Shown one piece after another: positions 7,381-15,994 of a stretch of 64,000 bases of DNA. The stretch is from the NCBI GenBank assembly GCA_038131595.1, contig JAYPPR010000006.1, positions 62,001-126,000 of the forward strand. Reading direction: 5' to 3'. A model generated the notes under the pieces. The model did no database searches. It saw nothing but the letters and a program-made list of their open reading frames with translations, and was not told the origin of the DNA. Source of the stretch: UBA9926 sp038131595 (GTDB lineage: Bacteria > Pseudomonadota > Gammaproteobacteria > Pseudomonadales > Azotimanducaceae). Each line of letters starts with the position of its first letter. Positions within the stretch are counted from its first letter, which is position 1. The translations under genes were made by a program, and so were the position numbers.

Positions 7381-9731
7381 GTGAAGGCATCGGAAAGAGT
7401 GTTCCGCGCAAGGAAGATAATCGGTTCATTACTGGCAAAGGCCGCTACACCGATGACATCAAGCAGGTGGGCCAATCACACGCGTATTTCGTGCGCTCGC
7501 CCCATGCACATGCTGACGTTGTGAGTATCGATGTTGAGGAAGCACTTTCGGCTCCTGGCGTCATCGCGGTGCTGACAGGTGCTGATGTAACGGCTGATGG
7601 ACTTGGCGGGCTACCCTGCGGCTGGATGATCCACTCTAAAGACGGATCAGAAATGAAACAGCCGCATCATCCAGTGCTCGCCGATAATAGGGTGCACTAT
7701 TTGGGTGAACCTGTGGCGATGGTGATTGCGGATACCGCGCTAGAGGCAAAAAATGCTGCCGAGTTAGTGGTGGTTGACTGGGCCGAAAAGCAAGCGGTTG
7801 TATCCGTCTCGGAAGCGCAGACCGCTCCTGCGATATATGACGATATCCCGCAAAACACATGCTACGAGTGGGCGCTCGGCGACAGTGACGCGGTCGCAAC
7901 GGCCATGGAAAAGGCGGCTCACGTCACGCGAATCGAGCTCACCAATAATCGACTCATCCCCAACGCGATGGAGCCTCGCGCTGCATTGGCTGAATATAAC
8001 GCTGGCAGTGACGAGTTGACGCTGCATACAACGAGTCAAAATCCTCACTTGGCACGCTTGATACTGACTGCGTTTGTCCAGATTGCGCCTGAGCACAAGT
8101 TACGGGTTATCGCTCCAGATGTTGGGGGAGGGTTTGGTTCGAAGATATTTGTTTACTCTGAAGAGACGGCGCTTGCTTGGGCTGCCAAAAAATTGGGGTT
8201 AACGATCAAGTGGACTGCGGAAAGAAGTGAGGCCTTCCTTGCCGACGCGCATGGTCGTGACCATGTTACGACCGCGGAACTTGCGATGGATGAGAACGGT
8301 CAGTTCTTGGCGTTTAAAGTCAAAACGACAGCCAATATGGGTGCTTACCTCTCTACCTTCGCTTCTAGCGTTCCGACCTACCTCTACGGGACGCTTCTCG
8401 CTGGCCAATACCGAACGCCGGCGATCTATGTAGAAGTAGATTCGGTTTTCACGAATACCGCGCCTGTCGATGCGTATCGTGGAGCGGGGCGGCCAGAGGC
8501 TACCTATTTGGTTGAGCGGATAGTGACGAAAGCTGCGATAGAGCTCGGTAAGGATCCGGCTGAGCTTCGCCGCCAGAACTTTATCCGCACCGATGAGTTT
8601 CCGTACGAGACCCCCGTAGCGCTCACTTACGACATAGGAGATTACGAAGCGTCACTCGATAAGGCGCTCGAGCTGTCGGACTATGAAGGGTTCGCTGCGC
8701 GCAAAGCGTCTGCTGCGGCGAGAGGAAAGTTGAGAGGCATCGGCCTTAGTTGTTATATCGAGGCCTGCGGGCTTGCTCCGTCACAGGTAGCAGGAGCACT
8801 CGGAGCGGGGGTTGGTCTGTGGGAGTCAGGTGAGGTGCGTGTCAATCCAACAGGGTCGGTTAGTGTCTTGACCGGCTCACACAGCCATGGACAGGGTCAC
8901 GAGACCACTTTTGCGCAGTTGGTGGCTGACAAATTGGGCGTCCCCATTGATGATGTGGACGTTGTTCATGGCGACACCGGGAAGCTCGATTTTGGGTTGG
9001 GTACGTATGGCTCGAGGTCGCTCGCCGTGGGAGGGTCGGCGCTTGTAAATGCTGCGGATAAGGTAATAGAGAAGGGTAGAAAGGTCGCCGCGCACTTGCT
9101 GCGAACGGATCCAGACAATATCGAATTCGAAGCGCCAGTGTATCGAATGAAAAACAGCAATGAGTCCAAAACGTTTCAGGAAATTGCGTTCGCGGCTTAC
9201 GTTAATCACGACTATCCCGATGACCTTGAGCCTGGATTAGCCGAAAAGGCGTTCTACGACCCAGGTAATTTCACTTACCCAGCTGGCACCCATATTTGTG
9301 AGGTCGAAATTGATCCGGATACGGGAGTCACCAAGGTCGTGCAGTTTGTGGCTGTGGACGATTTTGGCAACTTGATCAATCCAATGATCGTGGAGGGTCA
9401 GGTCCATGGCGGCATCGCCCAAGGCGTGGGTCAAGCCCTTTTGGAGCAGGCGGTCTATGACGATGCGGGTCAGTTGATTACTGGCTCGTACATGGATTAC
9501 TGCATGCCAAGAGCGGATGACCTCCCGAACTTCACAGTGGGTATGACCTGCACGCCGTGCACCCATAATCCAATCGGAGCAAAAGGGTGTGGGGAGGCAG
9601 GTGCGATCGGTTCGCCTCCTGCGATCATTAATGCGGTGCTAGACGCCATTGGTGAGACTGATATGGACATGCCGGCTACGCCAGAGCGAGTCTGGAGCAT
9701 GTTAAAACGCGCTAATGCCAGTGCGGCGTAG
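7377..9731 (+). CDS. coxL: Molybdopterin-binding large subunit, form II CO-dehydrogenase-like
   Basis: A 784-residue xanthine-oxidase-family subunit. The active-site loop reads AYRGAGR (residues 366-372), the mark of form II enzymes; form I aerobic CO dehydrogenase has AYXCSFR with a catalytic Cys that is missing here. The base Glu is present in KGCGEAGAIGSPP (about residue 740), and the Moco-binding glycine-rich motif DVGGGFGSK (about 245) is intact. Form II enzymes are widespread in marine bacteria but mostly do not support CO oxidation, so the true substrate may be another aldehyde, heterocycle or purine-like compound. Overlaps coxS by four bases and is followed after 8 bases by coxM. Confidence 0.92.
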   Translation: MSEGIGKSVPRKEDNRFITGKGRYTDDIKQVGQSHAYFVRSPHAHADVVSIDVEEALSAPGVIAVLTGADVTADGLGGLPCGWMIHSKDGSEMKQPHHPVLADNRVHYLGEPVAMVIADTALEAKNAAELVVVDWAEKQAVVSVSEAQTAPAIYDDIPQNTCYEWALGDSDAVATAMEKAAHVTRIELTNNRLIPNAMEPRAALAEYNAGSDELTLHTTSQNPHLARLILTAFVQIAPEHKLRVIAPDVGGGFGSKIFVYSEETALAWAAKKLGLTIKWTAERSEAFLADAHGRDHVTTAELAMDENGQFLAFKVKTTANMGAYLSTFASSVPTYLYGTLLAGQYRTPAIYVEVDSVFTNTAPVDAYRGAGRPEATYLVERIVTKAAIELGKDPAELRRQNFIRTDEFPYETPVALTYDIGDYEASLDKALELSDYEGFAARKASAAARGKLRGIGLSCYIEACGLAPSQVAGALGAGVGLWESGEVRVNPTGSVSVLTGSHSHGQGHETTFAQLVADKLGVPIDDVDVVHGDTGKLDFGLGTYGSRSLAVGGSALVNAADKVIEKGRKVAAHLLRTDPDNIEFEAPVYRMKNSNESKTFQEIAFAAYVNHDYPDDLEPGLAEKAFYDPGNFTYPAGTHICEVEIDPDTGVTKVVQFVAVDDFGNLINPMIVEGQVHGGIAQGVGQALLEQAVYDDAGQLITGSYMDYCMPRADDLPNFTVGMTCTPCTHNPIGAKGCGEAGAIGSPPAIINAVLDAIGETDMDMPATPERVWSMLKRANASAA

Positions 9732-9739
9732 GAGGGGTT

Positions 9740-10534
9740 ATGTACGATTTTAATTTTCATCAGCCGGCAACAGTCGAGGCAGCCATTAACTGTTACTCCG
9801 AGTCCGAAGACCCTATCTATCTGGCTGGGGGGCACACGCTGATTCCTTCGATGAAGCAGCGGCTCCGTGCGCCGACAGACGTGATTGATTTGTCGCAAAT
9901 TCCTGATTTGCAATCGATCTCGGCCGAGGGAGATACCCTTAAAATTGGTGCCCTTGCCCGTCATGCTGATGTGGCCCAATCTGCTGTCGTCGCAGCGACG
10001 ACACCTGTGTTGGGTCGGCTAGCCAGCGGGATTGGTGACCGACAGGTCCGTCATCGAGGGACCATGGGTGGCTCAGTCGCAAACAATGATCCGGCCGCAG
10101 ACTATCCGGCTGCAGTGCTGGGTCTCAATATGACGGTCAACACCAGCAAGCGGAGCATTCCCGCCGACGAGTTTTTTGTCGATATGTTCGAAACGGCGCT
10201 GGAGGAGGGTGAATTGCTAATGGGATTCTCTGTCCCCCGTGTGCAGAGCGCGAGTTATCAAAAATTCGCCAACCCGGCCTCCCGTTACGCAATGGTAGGG
10301 GTGATGGTCGCAGTCGTCGATGATGCTGTCCGGGTCGCTATCACTGGCGCAGCTTCGTGCGTTTTCAGGGCAACCGAAATGGAGGATCGGCTAAATGAGT
10401 CATTTGATGCCAGCGCGCTTGATGGCGTGTTGTGTGATGCCTCTTTTAATCACGACATTCATGCGAGCGCTGAATACCGGCAGCACCTGTGCACGGTGAT
10501 GGCGAAACGAGCGGTTGCTGAGATCAACGGATAG
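9740..10534 (+). CDS. coxM: FAD-binding medium subunit of the CO-dehydrogenase-like hydroxylase
   Basis: A 264-residue FAD subunit with both family motifs: AGGHTLIPSMKQRL near residue 30 and RHRGTMGGSVANNDPAAD near 105-120. It oxidises the reduced iron-sulfur subunit and hands electrons to a carrier. Preceded by GGAGGGG and only 8 bases from coxL, so it is part of the same operon. The MoxR and VWA maturation factors (CoxD/CoxE) found in many clusters are not next to it here. Confidence 0.92.
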   Translation: MYDFNFHQPATVEAAINCYSESEDPIYLAGGHTLIPSMKQRLRAPTDVIDLSQIPDLQSISAEGDTLKIGALARHADVAQSAVVAATTPVLGRLASGIGDRQVRHRGTMGGSVANNDPAADYPAAVLGLNMTVNTSKRSIPADEFFVDMFETALEEGELLMGFSVPRVQSASYQKFANPASRYAMVGVMVAVVDDAVRVAITGAASCVFRATEMEDRLNESFDASALDGVLCDASFNHDIHASAEYRQHLCTVMAKRAVAEING

Positions 10535-11043
10535 TAAACCGTTGGTCCGACTTCTTCGCACTAAGTAAGAAGCGCAAGTCAGTTGCCTCGCGTTCCTTCT
10601 GTTTGTGCGTCAGCGTCCGCCCTGGGAGATGCACATGACGGTAATAGAGACAAGGGAACAACTGGAGGCGCCTGTTGGCGTGGGCCCAGGTGGATAGAGG
10701 TGGATAGAGGTGGATAGATAGAGATGGACAGCAACGCATGAGGCAGGATAAAGCTCGCTCACCCCTTTAGCAGCGCCTCTTAGTAATAGCAACCGGCGGC
10801 ACCTATTAGTTCCAGCGCTTTGTCGCAGCCCCTATCGTAGCCCTTTTTCATAGCCCTTCGTGACATCTGTCAGTGAAAACCATAGGTCCCGAGCGAGGTA
10901 TCAGAGCCTTCGCGCCTTCAGCGCCAGCGGCGGCCCAGCTCAGTGTCAGCGGGACACCGTTCAGCGCCATCGCGAAGATGCTAGCGGTGGTTATCAAGCG
11001 GGGCACCAATTGGTGCCTCAAACTGTCTGCCCAGGGGCTAGTT
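10535..11043. other. Spacer after coxM with short tandem repeat
   Basis: No gene supported. Three exact copies of a 10-base unit (AGGTGGATAG) lie at 10688-10717, with a partial fourth. I see no clear terminator for the cox cluster and no RNA gene. Confidence 0.5.
10688..10717. repeat. Tandem repeat, 3 x 10 bases
   Basis: Exact copies of AGGTGGATAG followed by a degenerate piece (ATAGAGATGG). The 10-base period is close to one helical turn. No function visible. Confidence 0.85.
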
Positions 11044-11664
11044 TTAATCAATTGTTTCCAGATGTTTGATAAATCGGCCCAGGACTTCAGGGGGCTGATG
11101 ACCATAAACGTAGAGTTCTTTCGCGGTAAAGGTGGGCACGCCAGTGACGCCAGTAGCCCACGCTCTTTGCCAATCCTCGTTCACTTTTGGACTGTAAAGA
11201 CGATGCCTCAATGCTTCTTCGGCCCTTTTGTCATCGAGCGCAAGATCCTGCGCAATCTCGGTCAGAACCTCGATCGAACCAATATTTCGATTGTCAACAA
11301 AGTAAGCCGCGAAAAGGGCGTCGTGGATACGATCAACTGCATCCGTCTCGGCGTCTCCCCAAGCAGCAAATTCTTGAGCAAGTCGACTATTGTAGGTTCG
11401 CTCTCGCTTACCGTATGGCAGACCCGCCTCTTCCATTAGATGACGTAAGTGACTGCCAACAGCCTTCATCTCTTCCGGATCTCGGTTTGGGAATAAACGA
11501 CTTAACTCAATGCCCTCATCCGGAGTCTCTGGATGAAGCGGGAAGTGCAAAAACTGGAATTTCAAGTCGAAGGTCTGCTTCAGTGATTCAATACTCACGG
11601 TACTGAGATAACACCAGGGTCAGACGTAATCGGAGAAAACCTCGATGAGTTGGGGTTGTTTCAT
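11044..11664 (-). CDS. DsbA/FrnE-family oxidoreductase with in-frame UGA, candidate selenoprotein
   Basis: Read from the ATG at 11664 the frame gives MKQPQLIEVFSDYV, then a UGA codon (11620-11622, codon 15), then PWCYLSTVSIESL and 180 more intact residues to the true stop. Family members have CPWC here, so UGA replaces exactly the first, nucleophilic Cys of the redox motif, giving U-P-W-C. The rest shows the thioredoxin-fold DsbA/2-hydroxychromene-2-carboxylate isomerase-like pattern, including the cis-proline segment GVTGVPTFTAKELYVYG near residue 180. Nothing else in the gene is broken. A small hairpin fitting the bacterial SECIS geometry follows the UGA. The alternatives are a nonsense mutation or a sequencing error, with a shorter inactive protein from GTG at 11598. 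Selenium-insertion genes are not in the window. Confidence 0.7.
11594..11622 (-). promoter_or_regulatory. Putative bacterial SECIS element after the UGA codon
   Basis: After the UGA there are 12 bases, then a 4-bp stem CUCA/UGAG closing a 6-base loop GUACCG. The loop begins 16 nt after UGA and its first base is G. Those are the features of the apical stem-loop bound by SelB in bacterial selenoprotein mRNAs (E. coli fdhF has 17 nt and a G in the first two loop positions). A lower stem GUG/CAC is possible across an internal loop. The stem is short, so folding software and comparison with homologues are needed. Confidence 0.5.
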
Positions 11665-11787
11665 AACGGCAGCCGTGTTTTTTCAGATAACAGAGGGTAA
11701 CGCGTGGTGAGCCAAGAACCAAACGGTTCCCAGAGGGTTCCCAAACCCGTCTAAGCCATCTGAACTGGGGCGATTATTCATGCCACA

Positions 11788-12537
11788 CTATTTGAACCAC
11801 AGGGACCGAGCGCCTAGCAGTTCAATGAGACGGCCGGGAAAGTCCGTCATGATGCCGTGCGCTCCGATGTCGATGAGTTGGCTCATGAGGTCGGTGGAAT
11901 TGATGGTCCAGTAATGGATCTGCAGGCCGTGATTGCTCAACGTTTCAATTAACCTGCTCGTTGCGAGATTGAGCGGTCCAAAGCGAACTGGGATTTGAGC
12001 GCATTGTGCGACTGGTCTGAATGGAATGCCTGTATAGACACTCACCATCGCTCGGCGCATGGCTTTGGGGCCTAGCGATGTGCAAAGGCCTGGCAAGGCC
12101 GATTTCGCTGCGTCGGTTCGCGCGTCAGAAAAAGAACCCACGCAGACCCGGTCAATCATGGGATTCGCTTTGGCGAGCTTAATGAATGGCTCGACCGTTT
12201 CATCGCTCTTGAGATCGATATTGAATTTGGCCTCAGGAAAGGCCTCGAGTAAATCGAGGAGCGTAGGGATTCGTGCCCCTTGCTCGAGCGGCGTTGCAAC
12301 CACTTCAGCCAACGTCATGTCACTGATAAGGCGAGGTGCACCTGTCATGCGGAGGAGCGAGCGATCGTGAAAAGCCACAAGATGCCCGTCCAGCGTTAGG
12401 TGGACATCGGTCTCCATATACCGGACCCCTCTCTCGAAAGCCCCTTGAAAAGCATCGAATGTGTTCTCGGGTCCACTCTCGTGGCAGCCTCGATGGGCAA
12501 AGACGATAGGAGAGGGATGGTCGAGAAAGGGGTGCAC
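11788..12537 (-). CDS. Glycerophosphodiester phosphodiesterase
   Basis: A 249-residue GDPD with the family catalytic pattern: VFAHRGCHESGPENTFDAF (His, then Glu in PENT), then METDVHLTLDGHLVAFHD containing the metal-binding Glu/Asp and the second catalytic His. It hydrolyses glycerophosphodiesters to glycerol-3-phosphate and an alcohol. There is no signal peptide, so it is likely cytoplasmic. It lies 7 bases after the PncC-like/NMNAT fusion gene on the same strand and is probably co-transcribed with it. Confidence 0.9.
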   Translation of the reverse strand: MHPFLDHPSPIVFAHRGCHESGPENTFDAFQGAFERGVRYMETDVHLTLDGHLVAFHDRSLLRMTGAPRLISDMTLAEVVATPLEQGARIPTLLDLLEAFPEAKFNIDLKSDETVEPFIKLAKANPMIDRVCVGSFSDARTDAAKSALPGLCTSLGPKAMRRAMVSVYTGIPFRPVAQCAQIPVRFGPLNLATSRLIETLSNHGLQIHYWTINSTDLMSQLIDIGAHGIMTDFPGRLIELLGARSLWFK

Positions 12538-12544
12538 AGTGATA

Positions 12545-13636
12545 CTAAGTCTGAGCCCTGAGATCGCTTGAGGAGATATCCTCTCTGAATTCAGATGCGG
12601 TCACCTCGTCGCAGAGTTGACGAAGGTGTGGAGAGAGGTTCAGATCGCCCAGGGTGTTGAACGAGCCATCGATCATTCGCCCGAATACTAAGAAACGACA
12701 GTTTTGGCTTGCGAGGTACTCAATAGCGGCCTTTCGATCATTGGGGCTCGCGTAATACCGATCATTATCGATACGCAAGATCGTATCGGCTCCCACTATA
12801 AAGCAAGCGCTGGGAAACAGCGTTGCCTTCTCACGAAAGGTTGGGGCCGAGGTGATGACATATGATCCTGCCGCTTTAAGGCCCTGAATCCGTCGCTCAA
12901 GATGCCAGTAGCTGAGTGCTGGTTTGTCGACGTTGGTCACCGAGAGCTCAAAATGAATCGGGTAATCGAGCCGCGTCTCGGCGACTCGGGCAATCGTCTG
13001 ATGCCCCTGATGAATGGGATTGAAAGCGCCTGGAAATACCGCTTTGATCGATGGCGGCGTACCAAACATTGCAAGGTCACCACTCATGAGTCGTTGCCAC
13101 TCGATGGATGCGGTCACCGTGTTATCGGTGATTCTTATTCCGTCAGTCGATGGCTCCCCTCGATGAAGATTGAACTGCTGGCTTAATGCTTGAATGAGCA
13201 GGTCGGCAAGCACTGCCTCTTGATCTGCGCGTGATGTCAGATCATCGAAGTAAATCCCTCGTAGGAAAAAAGCCGTCTCCGTCTGGATGGCAATGAATGC
13301 ACGATTCTCGCCACGCCGGGCCCGCTCTGTGGCCAATGCAGCCGTGCAAGCCAGGCCGAAAAGGGGCCGTTCTGAACCTTTTGAGAATCGCCTAGCGCGC
13401 TCAAAGGCGTAGGCGGCCATCATCGCCGCCGTGTCCTCAGAGCAGGCGCTGGACAATGTGCCTCCCAGTTGGCTGCTCAGCATGGTCGAGCTATAAGGAA
13501 TATCAGCCCCCAAAATGGTGTTTGATGCGCCAGGCTCAGCGAGCAACCTGCTCAACCCGCTCGCGCCGCCACCCGTAATACAGAGATACCCATGCGCGGG
13601 GTGTTGATGTATTGCTTTAATCGTGTGGTCAGTCAT
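12545..13636 (-). CDS. PncC/CinA-like domain fused to nicotinamide-nucleotide adenylyltransferase-like domain
   Basis: About 363 residues with two domains. The N-terminal 160 residues resemble the CinA C-terminal/PncC NMN-deamidase fold (CITGGGASGLSRLLAEPGAS, later LFGLACTAALATERARRG), but the usual ESCTGG catalytic segment is changed to ITGGGASG. The C-terminal half is a nucleotidyltransferase: GAFNPIHQGHQ holds the HxGH site, with FIVGADTILRI and the ISSTxxR-like DISSSDLR near the end. Plants and some other eukaryotes carry proteins of the same order, as I recall. A role in NAD or NMN salvage is inferred. The start is uncertain: the in-frame ATG at 13681 has AAAGG touching it, so the ATG at 13636 is preferred because the protein then begins at the conserved domain. 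Confidence 0.75.
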   Translation of the reverse strand: MTDHTIKAIHQHPAHGYLCITGGGASGLSRLLAEPGASNTILGADIPYSSTMLSSQLGGTLSSACSEDTAAMMAAYAFERARRFSKGSERPLFGLACTAALATERARRGENRAFIAIQTETAFFLRGIYFDDLTSRADQEAVLADLLIQALSQQFNLHRGEPSTDGIRITDNTVTASIEWQRLMSGDLAMFGTPPSIKAVFPGAFNPIHQGHQTIARVAETRLDYPIHFELSVTNVDKPALSYWHLERRIQGLKAAGSYVITSAPTFREKATLFPSACFIVGADTILRIDNDRYYASPNDRKAAIEYLASQNCRFLVFGRMIDGSFNTLGDLNLSPHLRQLCDEVTASEFREDISSSDLRAQT

Positions 13637-13722
13637 GTTCTTGCTGAAACTCACGTCTTTGCTGAGGTAATGGGCCGCCATCCTTTAAGATAGTGGGTCA
13701 ACCGGTATAAGGACATATTGAC

Positions 13723-14334
13723 TTGGAAATCATACGACGAATTGCCCTGATGGTGCTGATGGGCAGTTGGGCATCCTTAGTTAGCGCTGCATCAGAGCCC
13801 TCAGTTATCCAAATAACGCCTGAGGAGCTCGAAAATTACGAATTCGAAATCGAGGAAACGCCTTTCGAGGTGTCTTCTCCCTCTATCGGTCAGCGTTACA
13901 TATTCGATCGATCGCGCAGAACGGTGAGAGATCTGCTCGCGCGCACGATTGGCAGCACTCGGCTGACAGAAGATGAATCGGATTTGAGTCGACTACAGGT
14001 GCTGATTGATCGACGCGCCATTCGCAAAGCGGATGTTGAAACCTGGCAGGCACTAGGTGTGGTTTTTGGCGATGTGTTGGTCGGCGTACATGGCTTGAAG
14101 TGGGTGATGTATGAGGATGAGCTCGGTGCAAGCAAAGCACTTCAGTGGCGCGATACAGCGAATTTCGTCTTTCCAGTGACTGTGTTTTCGAAGCGGGTTC
14201 AGTTTAATGAGTCGATAGACGTCGCCAGCATTTACGCGAATATTTCGGCTGATATAGAAGCGTTCAAAGAAGCGGCGAATCGACCACGTATGCCAGCTAG
14301 GCAGCAAACCGAGCAGTTTGAGATAGAGTTGTGA
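13723..14334 (+). CDS. Secreted/periplasmic DUF3806 family protein
   Basis: A 203-residue protein with a cleavable-type signal (MVLMGSWASLVSAAS, about residues 9-23). The region VVFGDVLVGVHGLKWVMYEDE (in parts, about 108-128) and NFVFPVTVFSKRV (about 146-158) match the DUF3806 core, a domain of unknown function common in proteobacteria. The start is TTG at 13723, with AAGGA nine bases upstream. It is divergent from the PncC-like fusion gene, 86 bases away, so promoters for both lie in between. No function is known to me; it could relate to envelope proteins, judging from the signal only. Confidence 0.7.
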   Translation: MEIIRRIALMVLMGSWASLVSAASEPSVIQITPEELENYEFEIEETPFEVSSPSIGQRYIFDRSRRTVRDLLARTIGSTRLTEDESDLSRLQVLIDRRAIRKADVETWQALGVVFGDVLVGVHGLKWVMYEDELGASKALQWRDTANFVFPVTVFSKRVQFNESIDVASIYANISADIEAFKEAANRPRMPARQQTEQFEIEL

Positions 14335-14364
14335 TTGAGCTAAGCGACGCATCATCGCTATAAT
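14335..14364 (+). promoter_or_regulatory. Candidate sigma-70 promoter after the DUF3806 gene
   Basis: TTGAGC at 14335-14340 and a perfect TATAAT at 14359-14364 with an 18-base spacer. It would drive the stretch containing the small membrane-protein ORF at 14492. Confidence 0.45.
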
Positions 14365-14491
14365 CACGCGCGCGCCGGTCACGGAGCGTTGGCCTCAATA
14401 GTCAGCAACTTGGTAGGCAGAGAGCGTAGCGAAAAGAGCAAGGATGGCACGCAGCAAAAGTAGGCTGCGCGTACTTAAAACGGAAGCAAGT

Positions 14492-14647
14492 ATGAAAATT
14501 TTGAAATTTCTTTTTGTTGATTCAACCGTCAACATATTGGGAGATTTGTTCGAGCAGCCTTGGGCCATGTGGGCGTTCATTGGTTGGGGGTGGTTGTCCG
14601 TGCTCGTGATGATCGCCAGTATCATTCAGACCCTACCCACACTTTAG
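14492..14647 (+). CDS. Possible 51-residue single-span membrane protein
   Basis: MKILKFLFVDSTVNILGDLF followed by a Trp-rich hydrophobic span AMWAFIGWGWLSVLVMIAS (about residues 25-43). The ATG has GGAAG eight bases upstream, and a TATAAT promoter lies about 130 bases before it. No family is recognised. It converges on the broken leuB-like gene. Short length and lack of homology knowledge keep confidence low; the opposite strand also holds an open frame here. Confidence 0.35.
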   Translation: MKILKFLFVDSTVNILGDLFEQPWAMWAFIGWGWLSVLVMIASIIQTLPTL

Positions 14648-14775
14648 CCAGCTGCTGTTAATAAGCCCTAGTAACAAGCTTTTAAATGCAGTCAGTGCGA
14701 ACGGTCTGTATGAACAGTCGGCAAGCAAAGACTCTAGAAGAAAACGAGCGCTGAGGGTTCAGCGCCAAGCTGTGA

Positions 14776-15893
14776 TTAGGCGTTTGTTGCGAGCAGCTGT
14801 CTCTCGAACGCATTGATCACCAGGTCGCCAAACGCGTCTGTCCCTACTGTCTGGGCAGTGCCTCCAATTCCTCTAAGATCTGAAGTGGTGACTCCAGACT
14901 CGAAGACCTCGGTCATGGCGGCCCACACCATCTGAGCCTCATCTTTCATGCCGAAGCTCATCTCGAGCATCATCGCCACCGAGCCTATCATTGAATAGGG
15001 ATTAGCAATGTTCTGGCCTGCAATATCTGGAGCGGATCCGTGGCTAGGCTCGTAGTAGGCTTTTTGGGGGCCAATACACGCAGAGGGCATCAGCCCTAGA
15101 GAACCAAGAATGCCGCCCCCTTGATCCGATAAGATGTCTCCAAACATGTTCTCCATCACCATGACATCGAACTGACCGGGGTTGAGGCAGAGTGCGGTTG
15201 CTGCGGCATCAACCAAGAGATGGTGAACCTCAATGTCTGGGTAATCTCGTTGGACCTCTTCGAAAACCTCATTCCAGAGCACGCTGGACATCAGGACATT
15301 GCTTTTATGGATGTTGTGTAGCTTGCCTCTCCTTGATCCAGCCTGTTCAAACCCAACTCGTACAATGCGTTCTATCTGCTTTTCATCGTAGGCGAGCGTC
15401 TCATGCACGTACCGCAGCCCTTCGCTATTAATGCCGCGGTCTTTTTCGCCAAAGTAAAGTCCGCCGACCAATTCGCGAATGAGCAGGATGTCGATCCCAT
15501 CTTTGATGATTTCTGGTTTTAGTGGGGAGAAATGGGCCATATCTTTTGACAAGTAGATCGGTCTGAAATTGGCGAACGTTTCAAAGCGCGCACGAAGTGG
15601 CAAGATGCGCCTCTCTCTGCCTGTTCCTCTACGGGAATCGCTTTGGACGCTTCAAAACTGAGGCCTACTGGTCCTTTTAGAATCGCGTCAGCGTTATCAC
15701 AGATGGTCTTAGTATCATCGGGAAAGGCTTTGCCATGATCAAAATATGCTTGGGCTCCAAACGGTGCATGAGTCAGTTCGAAGGCCACGTCCCGATGCTG
15801 CTCGAGCACGCTAAAGACACGAATCGCCTGGCGCATAATTTCGGGCCCGATAGCATCTCCTTCTAAAACGGCCACTTTGTAAGCGTTAGTCAT
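14776..15893 (-). pseudogene. leuB: leuB-like isopropylmalate/isocitrate dehydrogenase family gene with frameshift
   Basis: Two frames together make one complete beta-decarboxylating dehydrogenase. The first (from ATG 15893, with GGAG upstream) covers YKVAVLEGDAIGPEIM to IPVEEQAERG; the second resumes at LPLRARFETFANFRP and runs to the end, with GGLYFGEKDRG, LVDAAATALCL and PSHGSAPDIAGQNIANP intact. The break is at about 15600-15618, where the plus strand has CTCTCTCT (15611-15618). Removing one CT unit gives QAERRILPLRAR and restores the whole reading frame, so a two-base slippage insertion is the simplest explanation; adding a single base slightly later also works. It is not linked to leuCD, so it may be a second, dispensable family member rather than the leucine gene. 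A sequencing error cannot be excluded. Confidence 0.75.
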
Positions 15894-15994
15894 AAGGTGC
15901 TCCAACGATCAAGACAGTAAGGCGCGCCATCCTATCACAGCAGAGTGTAACGAGGCCTAAGTCTCAGGCCTTTCGCCCATTCACGATGTGAACC

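Noticed and set aside
11598..11664. Treating the FrnE-like gene as starting at GTG 11598
   Set aside because: That start would drop the redox motif and there is no ribosome site for it; the upstream frame matches the family closely, so the UGA is better read as part of the gene.
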